From Xestospongia bergquistia (Eukaryota; Porifera; Demospongiae; Haplosclerida; Petrosiidae): DNA of 64,000 nt. The stretch covers positions 5,536,380-5,600,379 of the forward strand of contig OZ014424.1 in assembly GCA_963965975.1 (NCBI GenBank), read 5' to 3'. The notes beneath the pieces are model-generated. The model ran no database searches, had not been told where the DNA came from, and was given only the letters and a program-made list of their open reading frames with translations. Below, one piece after another: positions 12,601 through 24,313 of this stretch (the first letter of the stretch is position 1; every line of letters begins with the position of its first letter). The position numbers and the translations under genes were made by a program.

Positions 12601-15600
12601 GTAGTTCAACAACCTGGGTATGACTAGCTAACATTAGGGCAGTCCATCCTTCTTCATTCTGAATATTAATATCTGCATTCTTCTTGATTAGTAGTTCAGC
12701 AACAAATATTTGACCCTTTTTACTAGCTATCATTAGGGGAGTATATCCATTTTTGTCTTGAGTGTTAACATTTGTAGTCTTTTTGAGTAGTAGTTCAGCA
12801 ATCTGGGTATGACAACGGTCAACAGCCATCATTAGAGCATTTGCTCCATTTATAGTTTGTACATTAACATCTGTGTTTTCTTCAAGTAGTAGCTCTACAA
12901 CCTGGGTATGACCATTTTGACTAGCTAACATTAGGGCAGTACATCCATCTTCATTCTGAATATTAACATCTGCATACTCTTTGAGTAGTAGTTGAACAAT
13001 CTGTGTATGACCATTCAGACTAGCTAACATTAAGGCAGTCTCTTCTTCTTCATTCTGAATGTTAACATCTGCATTCTCTTTGAGTAGTAGTTCAACAACC
13101 TGGGTATGACCATTTTGACTAGCTAACATTAGGGCAGTCCATCCTTCTTCATCCTGAATATTAACATCTGCATTCTCTTTGAGTAGTAGTTCAACAACCT
13201 GGGTATGACCATTTTGACTAGCTAACATTAGGGCAGTCCATCCTTCTTCATCCTGAATATTAACATCTGCATTCTCTTTGAGTAGTAGTTCAACAACCTG
13301 GGTATGACCATTTTGACTAGCTGCCATTAGTGCAGTGTATCCATCTTCCTTCTGAATGTTAACATCTGCATTCTCTTTGAGTAGTAGTTCAACAACCTGG
13401 GTATGACCATTTTGACTTGCTAACATTAGGGCAGTCCATCCTTCTTCATCCTGAATATTAACATCTGCATTCTCTTTGAGTAGTAGTTCAACAACCTGGG
13501 TATGACCATTTTGACTAGCTGCCATTAGCACAGTGTATCCATCTGCCTTCTGAATGTTAACATCTGCATTTTCTTTGAGTAATAGTTCAACAACCTGGGT
13601 ATGACCATTTTGACTAGCTATCATTAGGGCAGTCGCTCCTTTTTTGCTCCGAATGTTAATATCTGCATTCTCTTTGAGTAGTAGTTCAGCAACAAATATT
13701 TGACCCTTTTTACTAGCTATCATTAGGGCAGTCCATCCTTCTTCATCCTGAATATTAACATCTGCATTCTCTTTGAGCAGTAGTTCTACAACCTGGGTAT
13801 GACCATTTTGACTAGCTAACATTAGGGCAGTTGCTCCTTTTTTGCTCCGAATGTTAATATCTGCATTCTCTTTGAGTAGTAGTTCAGCAACAAATATTTG
13901 ACCCTTTTTACTAGCTATCATTAGGGGAGTATATCCATTTTTGTCCTGAGTGTTAACATTTGTAGTCTTTTTGAGTAGTAGTTCAGCAATCTGGATATGA
14001 CAACAGTCAACAGCCATCATTAGGGCATTTGTTCCATTTATAGCTTGTACATTAACATCTGTGTTTTCTTCAAGTAGTAGTTCAACAACCTGTGTAAGAC
14101 CATTTTGACTAGCTAACATTACGGCAGTCACTCCGTCTTCATTCTGAATATTAATATCTGCATTCTTCTTGATTAATAGTTCAGCAACATATATTTGACC
14201 CTTTTTACTAGCTATCATTAGGGCAGTCCATCCTTTTTCAGTGTTTTGATTAACTTCTATATTCTCTTTGAGTAGTAGTTCAACAACCTGTGAATGACCA
14301 TTTTGACTAGCTGCCATTAGCGCAGTGTATCCATCTGCCTTCTGAATGTTAACGTCTGCATTCTCTTTGAGTAATAGTTCAACAACCTGGGTATGACCAT
14401 TTTGACTAGCTAACATTAGGGCAGTCCATCCTTCTTCATTCTGAATATTAACATCTGCATACTCTTTGAGTAGTAGTTGAACAACCTGTGTATGACCATT
14501 TAGACTAGCTAACATTAAGGCAGTCTCTTCTTCTTCATTCTGAATGTTAACATCTGCATTCTCTTTGAGTAGTAGTTCAACAACCTGTGTATGACCATTT
14601 TGACTAGCTGCCATTAGTGCAGTGTATCCATCTTCCTTCTGAATGTTAACATCTGCATTCTCTTTGAGTAGTAGTTCAACAACCTGTGTATGACCATTTA
14701 GACTAGCTAATATTAAGGCAGTCTCTTCTTCTTCATTCTGAATGTTAACATCTGCATTCTCTTTGAGTAGTAGTTCAACAACCTGTGTATGACCATTTTG
14801 ACTAGCTGCCATTAGTGCAGTGTATCCATCTTCCTTCTGAATGTTAACATCTGCATTCTCTTTAAGTAGTAGTTGAACAACCTGTGTATGACCATTTAGA
14901 CTAGCTAACATTAAGGCAGTCTCTTCTTCTTCATTCTGAATGTTAACATCTGCATTCTCTTTAAGTAGTAGTTGAACAACCTGTGTATGACCATTTAGAC
15001 TAGCTAACATTAAGGCAGTCTCTTCTTCTTCATTCTGAATGTTAACATCTGCATTCTCTTTGAGTAGTAGTTCAACAACCTGTGTATGACCATTTTGACT
15101 AGCTGCCATTAGTGCAGTGTATCCATCTTCCTTCTGAATGTTAACATCTGCATTCTCTTTGAGTAGTAGTTCAACAACCTGGGTATGACCATTTTGACTA
15201 GCTAACATTAGGGCAGTCCATCCTTCTTCATTCTGAATATTAACATCTGCATACTCTTTGAGTAGTAGTTGAACAACCTGTGTATCACCATTTTGACTAG
15301 CTAGTATTAGAGCAGTTCCTCTTTTTTTGCTTTGAATGTTAGCATCTGCATTCTCTTTGAGTAATAGTTTAACATCCTCAATATTACCTATTTCTGTAGC
15401 TTCAATAGTAGGGGTCATCAATCTGCTGCTACTGAATTGTAACTGTTGCTCCTCCTCCTTTTCTTTTTCCGTTATATTTAAAACATTAAACTGTTCTAAT
15501 AATCTACAGATATCTTCTCTTCCTTCTTCTCTTACTTTATCAACAATACTCTGGTCATTAATAAAGACATTAGGTTGAGCACCAGCTTTAAGTAGTTGTT

Positions 15601-18600
15601 CTATAACTTGAAGTGACTTGTGTCCTGTTATAGCATATACTAGTGGACTGTACCCATCACTGTCTGTATTGTTGACATTAGCTCCTCTTTGTAAGAGGAC
15701 TTGTACTGTTTCTATATGTCCACAAGATGAGGCTATCATAAGAGGAGTAATACCATTGACTAGTATACAGTTGATATCAACAGTAGAGTCAAAAGTATGA
15801 CTTGTTGTAGAAATGTGATCTCCTTCAGCACTTAATATGAAAAGTTGGAATTCATTTTGTGTAAAATAGTCTAGTAAGTACATTAATAAAGTAATAATAA
15901 GTTGAGAGTGTCCATATTGACATGCTATAGTGAGAGCTGTTACTACTAAACTTGATTTCTGGTTCTCTGGCTGTTTATCAAGTAACATTTCCACTATCTC
16001 AATGGAGTTTACATGTACAGATACAGTGAGAGCTGTATCATCATTTCTTGTTGTAATAAGTGGATCAGCATTACATTGAAGTAATAATTTCACAATATCT
16101 GAATGATTATTTCGACATGCTATTATGATAGCTGTGTCACCATCATCATTTTGCATATCAGGATTAGCTCCAGTCTGGAGTAGGTAGTTGACTATATTGT
16201 AGGAGTTTGTATCACATGCTATCATCAATGCAGTATAACCAGTGTTGTCTTGAATGTTAGGATTAGCTCCAGCTGATATTAGTGTTTGTACAACATGTTC
16301 ATGTCCACCTTTACTAGCTAACATTAGTGCTGTTCTACCTTCTTCATTTTGATAATTGATATTATCAATAAAATCAAGTAAGAACTGAACAGCTTCATTA
16401 TTACCAAGTCTTGAAGCATCTTGTAATGCTTGGTCAAAAGAAAATTGAGTTTCTTCTTTCTCTTTCAAGATAGGTTGATCATTAATACTCAGTTCAAAGA
16501 TACCAATAAGTGATGCAAATTCTTTCTTTAAAGTAGCAATTTCCAAGATATAGTCTAACTTTGATTGAGGTACAAGTAGAGTAACATATATTGATCCTTC
16601 CTCCACTCGTATATGAGTCATTCTCTGATGAAACATGTAGTTAACCAGTGTTTTAAAGTTCTCCAATGTCTTCTTTCCCCATTCACGATTAAGTTTGATA
16701 ACCACTTCACAAGTAATTGATGTGACTTCTCGGTTTGGTATCAATGCTTCTGTAACTGCATTCTTGAATTTTTCAAGTGTTGTTGATTGTTTAAATTCTT
16801 CGAGATGTTGTTTATAAGTACACATGTCCTTCTGTATCCTCTCATCAATTAGAAAGTCCTTATTGTCAACGATAACTTCTAATACCTCCACATCAAGGTA
16901 GCTATAATATGGCCAAAGTTGCTGAAATAGTTTTGGAATATCTGTAACATCTGTTAATCCTTCTATTCTATAATATTCTCCAAGATAATCAGAAATATCA
17001 ATAAGTTCAAGTGTTCCATTATTAATTAGTTTACGTAGGGCATTTTTAATATTTTTAACTAAATCTGTATTTTCTTTGTGGAGACTTTTCAATTTTTCAG
17101 CTACAGGATAATCTGGAGTGACTGTCACTTCTTGATTATTAATCCCTACATAAATAGAAAGTACTAATGAAGTAGAGTCTTTTTCAGTCCTAGATTAGCA
17201 ACTTATAAAAGGATAACGAAAGCATGCAAACAAACCATTTTCCACCTGGCATTAAATGAGTTCATTTCTTTCAGAAGATTTGCACGCGGTTTGCACTACC
17301 CCGTCCACTTTGTAAAATGACTAGTCAAGGCTATACTACTTACAAAAACCAGTGTAAGTTGAGTCTAGACCTGGCATTTATTCAGGGTGGGCATTTATTT
17401 GCACAGTACTTGTGTTTTTTCCAAGTGTTTATTCAAGGCTGGCATTTATTCGAAGTAGGCATTTAATGAAGGAAATACAGTGTATATGTATATATATATA
17501 TATATTGACTATTAAATAGTTGGTTGTTTTAACTGATATAGTCATTTAGGTTTCATACATGCCTACAAATATAATGAAAAGTGTTAACAACATATGGTAT
17601 TTTGATTACTGATATTATGGAATTTACAGTTTATATAGTATAAATAATATCTGGTCTAGCTATTTACAAAATCATCATAGTCCTAACAATTGTATGACTA
17701 GTCAATTCCCATCATGTATTAGTAATCAAAACAATATAATGTTTACTGATTTGTATTAGTAAATTTATCTAGTATGGATCAGCTTCAACCCATTGTTCTG
17801 GAACATGTGGACTTTATTAATTCCATTAATTATTATGTACTCATGAATAAATAATATCATGAGCTTATTCAAATAATCTTAGAGTTCAGATTAAAGAAGT
17901 CCAGATATATGAGCATTCATTGTAACATGTCTAACATAATTTTATTATAGTAGTAAAAAGAGAGAGCAGCACACATAATTTGTGCTTTGTTCAAAAATTC
18001 AAGTGTCTGATCACTTTATAATACTGACCTTGTTGTTTCATATCCTGTTGTGTAAGATCATCACATGTAAGATCTAGTGAGATATCGCATTGCTTTTTGA
18101 CTTTATCAACCCATTCTTGACATAACTTTTGAGCAGCTAATTTAGTAGGACCTCCTTCACTGGAGAGACATTGTAAGAAAAGTTGACAATGTTCCTGTAA
18201 CTTTGAAATACTGTTTACTAAATTCATTCCAGTTTCAAATTCACCAATTACATTGTAAACAGTTGGAGAATCTCGGACTGATTTACTTATCAGTCCTTTA
18301 GAATACATTGTTGCAGAAACTTGTGGCAAACATCTACTTAACTGGTTATGTAAGTCAGCAAAATGGCTTGACAATACACTCTTTAACACTTTATGAACTT
18401 CATCATTTTCTGTAGCATTGGTATTTGCTATGTTATTAGAAAGATCTACAGAGTTACCACAAGAAGGACTTCTATCTTGGTCACTTTTTCCTTCTGTCTG
18501 TCTTTCTATTTCCCCTTGTTAAAGAAAGAAAAGGACTATCAAGCCAATTCCATCACTTTCTGAGAGTAAAGCTTCAATATCTACTATATATTTTACTACT

Positions 18601-21055
18601 ATATTATACTACATTGATTATTATTATAATGAACTATAAATAGTGAATACCTTCATCTTTAATATCTAGTTGTCCTCTCAGTGTAGTAGCTACATCCTTA
18701 TCACCACAACTCTCAACAGCTGAGATAAGTTCTTCCCATGAGGGAGCAGTACCATTTGTAATCCACCATTGTAAACCTTCCTCTAGAGCAAAGTGGTAGT
18801 CTTGATCACTGTTGGCCATTGTCTTGAGTCGTCTCCTCTCCTCGAGTGAGACACCAAGAAAACTAGTGAGTTTAGTCCATTTATCTTCAATGACAAAACC
18901 ACTCTTAGAAAGAAGTCTTATAGCGTTATTTGATGTCAATTCTATTGAAATAAATGAGACATCAGTTATATAGGTATGTTAATGTTTACTGACCTGTTTT
19001 AGGTCCAGGATTAAGTTCAATATCTCCTGATAAAATGAGGAGAAGTAAGAGAAATAAAACTAGAGAGAATATCAAAGTACCACCACCCTCATCTCCTGAC
19101 ATCAATAGTGACTTCATCCATCCAGGGGTATCAGTGGTAGAAGGAGTCTTTTTAGTAGTATATGGTATATGATGACAATACCATAACCCAATAGTAGCTC
19201 TCCATTGACACGTATCAATCATAATGATCTTGAAACTATTCCTAGCAAATGAGCACTTAGGTTGTCCCTTTACTCTTGTGTTCTATTTCCTGTAGAATAT
19301 TTTCTGTATATTTAGACCATATGGTGGTTTTGGTTATAATAACTAGTACTGTGAATGTTATTATTAAATATCATGTGATGTGTGTCATGTGAAGGAAGAA
19401 ATGTTATAATTTTGATCAACTGCTCAACTGTTTTCCTATATATAATTATGATCTAGATCTGTTAGTAAGTATATATTAAGACTATAACTTAATCATGTCC
19501 CCAGACATCTTTTTTTACTGTTAAAAATAATATAATCATAGTCATCTACCTGTCATCTACTGTCATTGTACATAGTATTTGTACATAGCACTGACAGTAG
19601 CATACATAGTAAAGCAGTAAATTTTAAATAACAACAAAATACACCAAAATCAGATCTTGTTGTTTTTATGGTTACTATGTAGGGATTGTTGTATTCCATT
19701 AGCTTGTCAGAAAATTGTTTGTTTTAGACTACTTCTTAACAAATATACAGGGATGATATAAACATATAAGAGTATTAGCTACATTATCTTCACTATGATG
19801 TTATAGTAGTGATCTTTTATTTAGACCAGTAAGACTACAGTACGTGTGAGAGAGAAAGTGATTGAAGATCAAACTTCAACTATCAAACAATTAAAAGAGG
19901 TAGGTACCTTGTATATCATTGTTAAACTAATTTAACCAATTAATTGATTAACTACTTTATATTCTATATAATAACTATAGTTCTTATCACAGTTACTATA
20001 AGGGAATTATGATAAGTAACTAACCACATCTATGACAGGTGTGTACTCCCTCAGAGACATATATGTATGATATTTGCCTTAATTCATACTTTATTATATT
20101 GTGTATATTAAATTATATACCAGTTTATTAAATGTAAATATCATATACTGTTATCAATGAGAGAGTGTTCACTTATAGTAGTGTTCAGAGTATTGGTTTG
20201 TTTCTTGTCATAACTTCACTCGAATCAGCTATGACAATGTATTATATATATATAATATATTATACTTTGTTATTGTATCCTTTATTGTATTGTATTGATA
20301 GGAAATATCCACTTTGAAAGCTGAGCTCTCGTCAAACCAGTCTGACTGGTTAAACAAACTTGATGTACTACATAATGATTTAGAGCAGGAACAATCATGC
20401 AGACAAGATCTTAATGAACAACTTGATATTATTACTGAACAAAAAATGAAATGTCAACAACAAATATATGAGAGTAAAGAAAATGAAAAGAAATGGAAAG
20501 AAAAATATAGGTATCACCTGTATGTCTGTCTTTCTGTATATATCTTAATCTTTCTCTCTCTATCTAGTAAATTAAAGGGACAATGGGAGGAGAGAGTGGG
20601 ATTAATAGCTAGTCTAGAGAACAGTGTACACCAGTTACAAGAGAAAGCTAAACAACGTGAACAAGATTTGATAAAAGAGAGAGATCAAGCTATTTTAGAA
20701 TCAAAGTATGTGAACTATATTGATCATTTTAATCTATCATCATCTGTCCATTCATCATGTATTCATTCATCCATCCATTTATTCATCCACTAGACAATCT
20801 CTTGAGCAGTTACAACAAGTCAAGATATCTTTAAATAATCATTTAATAAATCAACAGAAGTTGATAGAAGAGAGAGTTAGCCAGGCACTAAGAGACAAAG
20901 ACATTGAAATATTAGAAGCTCATAGAAATGTGGCAACAGTTGAAAAAGAAATGAGACAAGTATTAACAGAGACAGCTAAAGAAAGGAAAGCTATGGAGGC
21001 CAAGTTTCAACGACTATCAAAAACATTTCATGATTTGCAGAAAGAATTGACCTAA
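1..21055 (+). CDS. LRRCC1: LRRCC1-like centrosomal coiled-coil protein, C-terminal part (5' end outside window)
   Basis: Partial gene. Exons that keep one frame: 1-71, 151-290, 343-459, 508-592, 668-781, 830-976, 1023-1211, 19825-19899, 20302-20510, 20568-20705, 20794-21055 (stop TAA). The product is almost entirely charged coiled coil rich in Q, E, K and L. The exon 1023-1211 segment around LREERKLWSQELASQGASLA and the terminal segment around VEKEMRQVLTETAKERKAME closely resemble the C-terminal half of vertebrate LRRCC1 (CLERC), a centriole/centrosome protein needed for spindle pole integrity and ciliogenesis. The leucine-rich repeats would lie upstream of the window. The intron 1212-19824 is about 18.6 kb while all others are 46-402 nt; it contains two complete antisense genes. 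Joining the two exon blocks is supported by phase 0 on both sides and by collinear similarity to one protein. The family call is from memory, not from an alignment. Confidence 0.85.
1222..1460. repeat. 77-bp tandem repeat, about 3 copies
   Basis: The string GGATCAGTCATTG recurs at 1281, 1358 and 1435, an exact 77-bp period. The repeat lies just after the splice donor at 1212, in the giant LRRCC1 intron. A diverged copy of the same unit lies at about 10660-10790, upstream of the second nested gene's 3' end. The unit therefore marks the left edge of a segmental duplication. Confidence 0.9.
1626..9683 (-). CDS. 2A-peptide / Death-domain / giant ankyrin-repeat protein, copy 1
   Basis: Four exons in transcript order: 9683-9455, 9402-9112, 8974-8486, 7585-1626 (stop TAA); 2322 residues predicted, every junction in phase 1. 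Exon 1 (residues 1-76) ends in a hydrophobic run (about 49-64) followed directly by the 2A-like motif DIELNPGP (67-74). Exon 2 (about 77-173) reads as a Death-type domain: WTELTSLLGVS, then LEKGLQWWITNG, SWEELISAVESCG and the A-x-K-L ending. Exon 3 (about 174-336) is helical and may be a divergent CARD-like fold (weak). Exon 4 starts with about 245 residues of an unrecognised domain, then roughly 50 ankyrin repeats, about 33 of them nearly identical, then a Ser/Thr- and Lys-rich tail. It lies antisense inside an LRRCC1 intron. The architecture suggests an intracellular receptor or scaffold; ligand and pathway are unknown. Confidence 0.85.
2520..5830 (-). repeat. Homogenised 99-bp tandem array encoding about 33 ankyrin repeats (copy 1)
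   Basis: A 99-bp coding unit (33 residues, consensus near GHTQIVELLLKENADVN) is repeated about 33 times with very high DNA similarity. Flanking ankyrin repeats on both sides are much more diverged. Larger units are visible: the rare variant ADVHILSKEGMTALMR occurs twice, its DNA starting at 3390 and 3786, exactly 396 bp (four repeats) apart. This points to recent unequal exchange or gene conversion inside the exon. Confidence 0.9.
7586..8485 (-). other. Third intron of nested gene copy 1; TA microsatellite
   Basis: Non-coding stretch between the helical-domain exon and the ankyrin exon, with a short (TA)n tract near 7915-7935 and AT-rich sequence. The equivalent intron of copy 2 (17146-18028) is clearly homologous. 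Nothing else recognisable. Confidence 0.6.
9462..9485 (-). other. 2A-like ribosome-skipping motif, copy 1
   Basis: Codons for D-I-E-L-N-P-G-P fit the canonical 2A core D-x-E-x-N-P-G-P exactly and are preceded by a leucine-rich stretch and Ser-Gly, as in active 2As. In known 2A peptides the ribosome fails to join the final Gly and Pro and often continues, releasing two proteins. Here the break would lie between the codons at 9465-9467 (Gly73) and 9462-9464 (Pro74), seven nt before the exon end. It would separate a 73-residue peptide with a hydrophobic C-terminal segment from a protein of about 2250 residues. Activity is inferred from the motif only. Confidence 0.8.
9684..11095. other. Spacer between the two nested genes; no gene seen
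   Basis: AT-rich DNA holding the presumed promoter of copy 1 (right of 9683) and the 3' flank of copy 2 (left of 11096). At about 10660-10790 it carries a diverged 77-bp repeat like that at 1222-1460. The 10930-11095 stretch resembles 1480-1625, the matching 3' flank of copy 1. I found no open frame or structured RNA I could support. Confidence 0.6.
11096..19222 (-). CDS. 2A-peptide / Death-domain / giant ankyrin-repeat protein, copy 2
   Basis: Exons in transcript order: 19222-18994, 18941-18651, 18514-18029, 17145-11096; 2351 residues predicted, all junctions phase 1. It matches copy 1 exon for exon. Exon 1 carries the same 2A motif with five residue changes elsewhere (positions 10, 32, 38, 41, 59). 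Exon 2 is a Death-type domain (WTKLTSFLGVS, LEEGLQWWITNG, SWEELISAVESCG). Exon 3 is the same helical domain. Exon 4 holds the unrecognised N-terminal block, diverged ankyrin repeats, about 33 homogenised repeats and a basic tail rich in Lys. The ankyrin consensus differs from copy 1 (NIQNEEGWTALMLASQNGHT versus NIQSEKGMTALMLASRNGHT types), so each array has been homogenised separately since duplication. Both copies lack premature stops. Function is unknown; Death-plus-ankyrin suggests signalling or immune sensing. Confidence 0.85.
12050..15370 (-). repeat. Homogenised 99-bp tandem array encoding about 33 ankyrin repeats (copy 2)
   Basis: Same 99-bp period as the array of copy 1, with its own sequence variants. 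Blocks containing the unusual repeat NVNTQDKNGYTPLMIASKKG recur near 12700-12790 and 13880-13970, showing duplication of multi-repeat segments. One repeat near 12600-12640 has an in-frame internal deletion that shortens it (SHTQVVELLLKKNADVN). The frame stays open throughout. Confidence 0.88.
19001..19024 (-). other. 2A-like ribosome-skipping motif, copy 2
   Basis: Same D-I-E-L-N-P-G-P core as copy 1, again directly after the hydrophobic leucine-rich segment and just before the exon 1 donor at 18993. The predicted break is between the codons at 19004-19006 (Gly) and 19001-19003 (Pro). The motif is unchanged although exon 1 has five residue differences between the copies. Confidence 0.8.
19223..19824. 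other. Right end of the giant LRRCC1 intron; upstream region of nested copy 2
   Basis: AT-rich sequence between the start codon of copy 2 (19222, -) and the LRRCC1 acceptor at 19823-19824. It must hold the copy 2 promoter. The acceptor is preceded by TTTTATTTAG. No further feature seen. Confidence 0.5.
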
Positions 21056-21208
21056 TATATTGTACCGTAATTTTCTAATTATACGAAATAAGTAATTAAT
21101 ATTGAAATTAAAAGTTAATTTCAGTTCCTGTCCTAAATGATGTTACAATAGGAGATAGCGGGTTAGTTATTATTTTGTTTATAATTCTATCATTCTCCTT
21201 TAGTTATA

Positions 21209-24200
21209 ATGGATCACGTCCGTGAAGTGATTACAGCTGCTGAATCAGGTGACCATGATATGATAAAAATCTACATATCATCGGGCCGTATTGATTGCAT
21301 TGATGAAGAGGGGTCTACCCCTTTGATGTATGCAGCAGCCAATGGACACGAGAAGGTGACACGACTCCTCCTTCAAAATGGCGTCCTAGTTGACCAACCT
21401 AATCACTACAGATGGACAGCATTACTACAAGCCTCGTGTTATGGACATCATGAAGTAGTCTACACTCTACTACAACATGGCGCTAATATTAACCTTGGTA
21501 ACAGCTGGGGGACCACACCCCTAGTGGCTGCCTGCCAAGGTGGTTTTTTAACCGTCGTTCAAGACTTGTTAGATCGTGGTGCTGGTGTCAATGTTGAGGA
21601 CGAGGTCACATCGATAACTCCATTAATGGCAGCTGCTCAGTGTGGTAGCGAGGCTATTGTTGATAAGCTCTTATCACGAGGATCTAACATTAATAGTCGT
21701 CTTATCACAACAGGTTGGACAGCTCTGATGTTAGCAGCACTCAATAATCATGTCCCTGTTGTGAGGATGTTACTGAGTGAAGGAGCTGTTAGAGAAATTA
21801 GAGATGTTAACAATTTTAGAGCAATTGATCTAGCAACTGGTTTGGGACATACTGATTTAGTGGCTGTTCTCTCTGAAGATAATCTAAGTGAGTTGATTAT
21901 TATTACTGCTGGTTCGTACATCTGTCTGTCTGTCTGTCTGTCTGTCTGTTTATTCTTTTCATCTGTAGGTACCTCATCAACTGATATTGATATATTTGAG
22001 GCTATCAAACAAGGTGACTTAGAAACATTTAAAGATGTTTTGAGCAAATATAAAGTGTCTCCGGCTGTTACTGATAAAGATGGGGCCACTCCATTGATGT
22101 GTGCTGCTAGGAAGGGATACCTAGAGGTAAGAGAGAGAATAAAATGTCTACTACTCTCTCTCTCTCTCTCATTCTCTAGATGTGTCAGTTACTATTAGAC
22201 TCTGGTGCTGATATTGATGCTCAAGATTACAGTAATGGATGGACTGCCTTTATGCATTCTGTACATCACAGACATCATACAGTAGCTCAGTTATTAACAG
22301 ATAATAATGCTAATGTTACATTGAGAGCAAAAAATGGATCTAGTGCTTTTGATATTGCTAATATGATTGGTAATGAATGAATGGATGGATGGATGATTAG
22401 ATTAATTAATAAATGGATGAATGGATGTTAGGATTGTATTCCTTATTAGGAGATGCTAATATGATTCAGCTCATAGCTCAAGTCACTATTCAACATTTAA
22501 CTCAAAGAGATAATTCTTATAAAGAAGCTACAAGTCCATTGACACCAGTCAAGGAAGTAGATGAAACAAAGGTCCTTATTAAGATTACTTTAAAATAATA
22601 TAGCATTTTATTTTTATAGAACTCACTTCTTAGTCCAACTTCTCCACAACCTGAGCTTAAAGTATTCTTAATATTAATGTTTTTATAACTTTGTTATTTT
22701 TTCAGAGTCCTACATTAAATTCTTCTCCACCTCGTGAATTACTCACAGTATCCAGTAATAATGAAGAAGTATCTACTGAAGTGATATTAAGAAGGTTGTC
22801 TAATGCTTACTCTGCCAGTGAAACACCTAGTGTATTGGTCAGTCATTGTCATGTGACTTAATGTTTATATCATGTGACTGACACATGACCCAATATATCC
22901 ATTATGTGATTGCTTCATTTTAGGACCAGCAAGAAAATAAAGGGTTTTTACGTCCACGGGGACGCTATGCTTTTCCTCGTAGTCCATCTCCTGATGTTCA
23001 TGACCCTAGTGATGTCATTTTACCAGCTATCACTAAACCACATTCGCTTGCACCATTATTCTCACCTCGTCGTTCCACATCACCTGATAAAATGAGTCCT
23101 CCTCCTCCCATTATTGTCCCTGAGGTATCTTCTATCAAGCAGTTGAGTAAACCGATAGAGACACAACCTGATAAACCAGTTTCTATTCCAGCAACCAAAG
23201 AAGCTAAGTTTCCCAAACTTCGTTTTGTGTTACCTCCTACAGAAAATGATAAATCTGTGGGTCAGTTTGTACCATTAAGCCGGGACTCCCCTTTAATTAA
23301 ATCCCCTCGCTCTTTACCAAGTGATCCTTTTAACTTCCTTAAATCTTCACCTTCTATTGAGCCTCGCTCTCTCTCTTTAAAGAAAGATGACTCTTCACTT
23401 CTTACGAAGAGTCGATCATCTCCTTTAAAACAAAAAGCATTTCCTGGTAGTTCAAAATCATATCCCATTAGCCGTAATAAAAGTGATAAAACTCCACCCA
23501 TCTGGTTAAGCACACCAACTAAATCTATTAAAAAGGCCTCGCTAGAGAAATTAAAATTCAAACCTGCCATCAGTAAAGGACCAGGTACTATATATTATAT
23601 AATGGTTGTAATTTATTGTGTAATAGCTGTACTATATTATGTAATAATTGTATTATGTTATATAATAGTTATAATCACTTATAGTATGTTCCTTTATCTA
23701 GATTTAAAGACAGCACTGGAGAATGCATCATTAGGTCACTATTACCTCATCTTTAAAGAAGAAGAGGTTTGTTCATAATAATTATGGGGTGTGGTTATTC
23801 CTTATCATAATTCCCTTCATTAGATGGATATTCATTCTTTTCTTACTTTAACGGAACCTGATTTGGTTGAAGTGGGTGTGGCTGACCCTCAAGATCGCAG
23901 ACGTCTTCTAGTGTTAATTAGTCGTCTACGAGACCAATCACCTGTTAGTAAACCTATAATAATAATTATGACAATACCCCCGGGCCCCTATATTAAATGT
24001 ATAATATTATGACAATATGCAATTATATTATAATATTTTCTTAATGTATCTTATAGAGATCACCAAAGTCACCAGCTCAGCTAAGACCAGGTATTATCTA
24101 TAGCATAATTCGATTCTACCCATACAATACTCACACTTCATAACCTCATATCTAATGTCCATATATGGTATTTTTCCTTTAAAGGTGGTTCTACTTTTCA

Positions 24201-24216
24201 ATACACATTACAATGA
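21209..24216 (+). CDS. ANKS6: ANKS6-like ankyrin and SAM domain protein
   Basis: Eleven exons: 21209-21887, 21969-22126, 22180-22369, 22450-22571, 22620-22661, 22706-22837, 22924-23584, 23702-23766, 23824-23943, 24057-24090, 24185-24216; 744 residues. About 11 ankyrin repeats (roughly residues 1-370) are followed by a Ser/Pro-rich linker and a C-terminal SAM domain (about 670-720) with the signature FLTLTEPDLVEVGV. A segment near DIFEAIKQGDLETFKDVL followed by DGATPLMCAARKG and ANVTLRAKNGSSAFDI mirrors ANKS6 closely; ANKS3 has fewer repeats and a coiled coil after SAM. ANKS6 works in the inversin compartment of cilia with NEK8, INVS and NPHP3 and binds BICC1/ANKS3. The start follows the LRRCC1 stop by only 153 bp. 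Vertebrate ANKS6 is somewhat longer, mainly in the linker. Confidence 0.85.
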
Positions 24217-24313
24217 TCCTCTACTGAATCCCTTCCAATCATTCAAATACATGTTTTTTTTAACATCTCATTTAACAATATTTTATAGCTTAAAATATTC
24301 TATTGTGTTCTTT

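Larger units (their letters stand above)
1222..19260. repeat. Direct tandem segmental duplication, unit about 9.5 kb
   Basis: Corresponding landmarks lie 9470 bp apart at the stop codons (1626 and 11096) and 9539 bp apart at the start codons (9683 and 19222). Introns, 3' flanks, the TA-microsatellite near 7915 and 17490, and the 77-bp repeat are all shared. Unit 1 runs from about 1250 to at least 9683 and unit 2 from about 10660 to at least 19222. Both lie inside the LRRCC1 intron. Confidence 0.88.
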
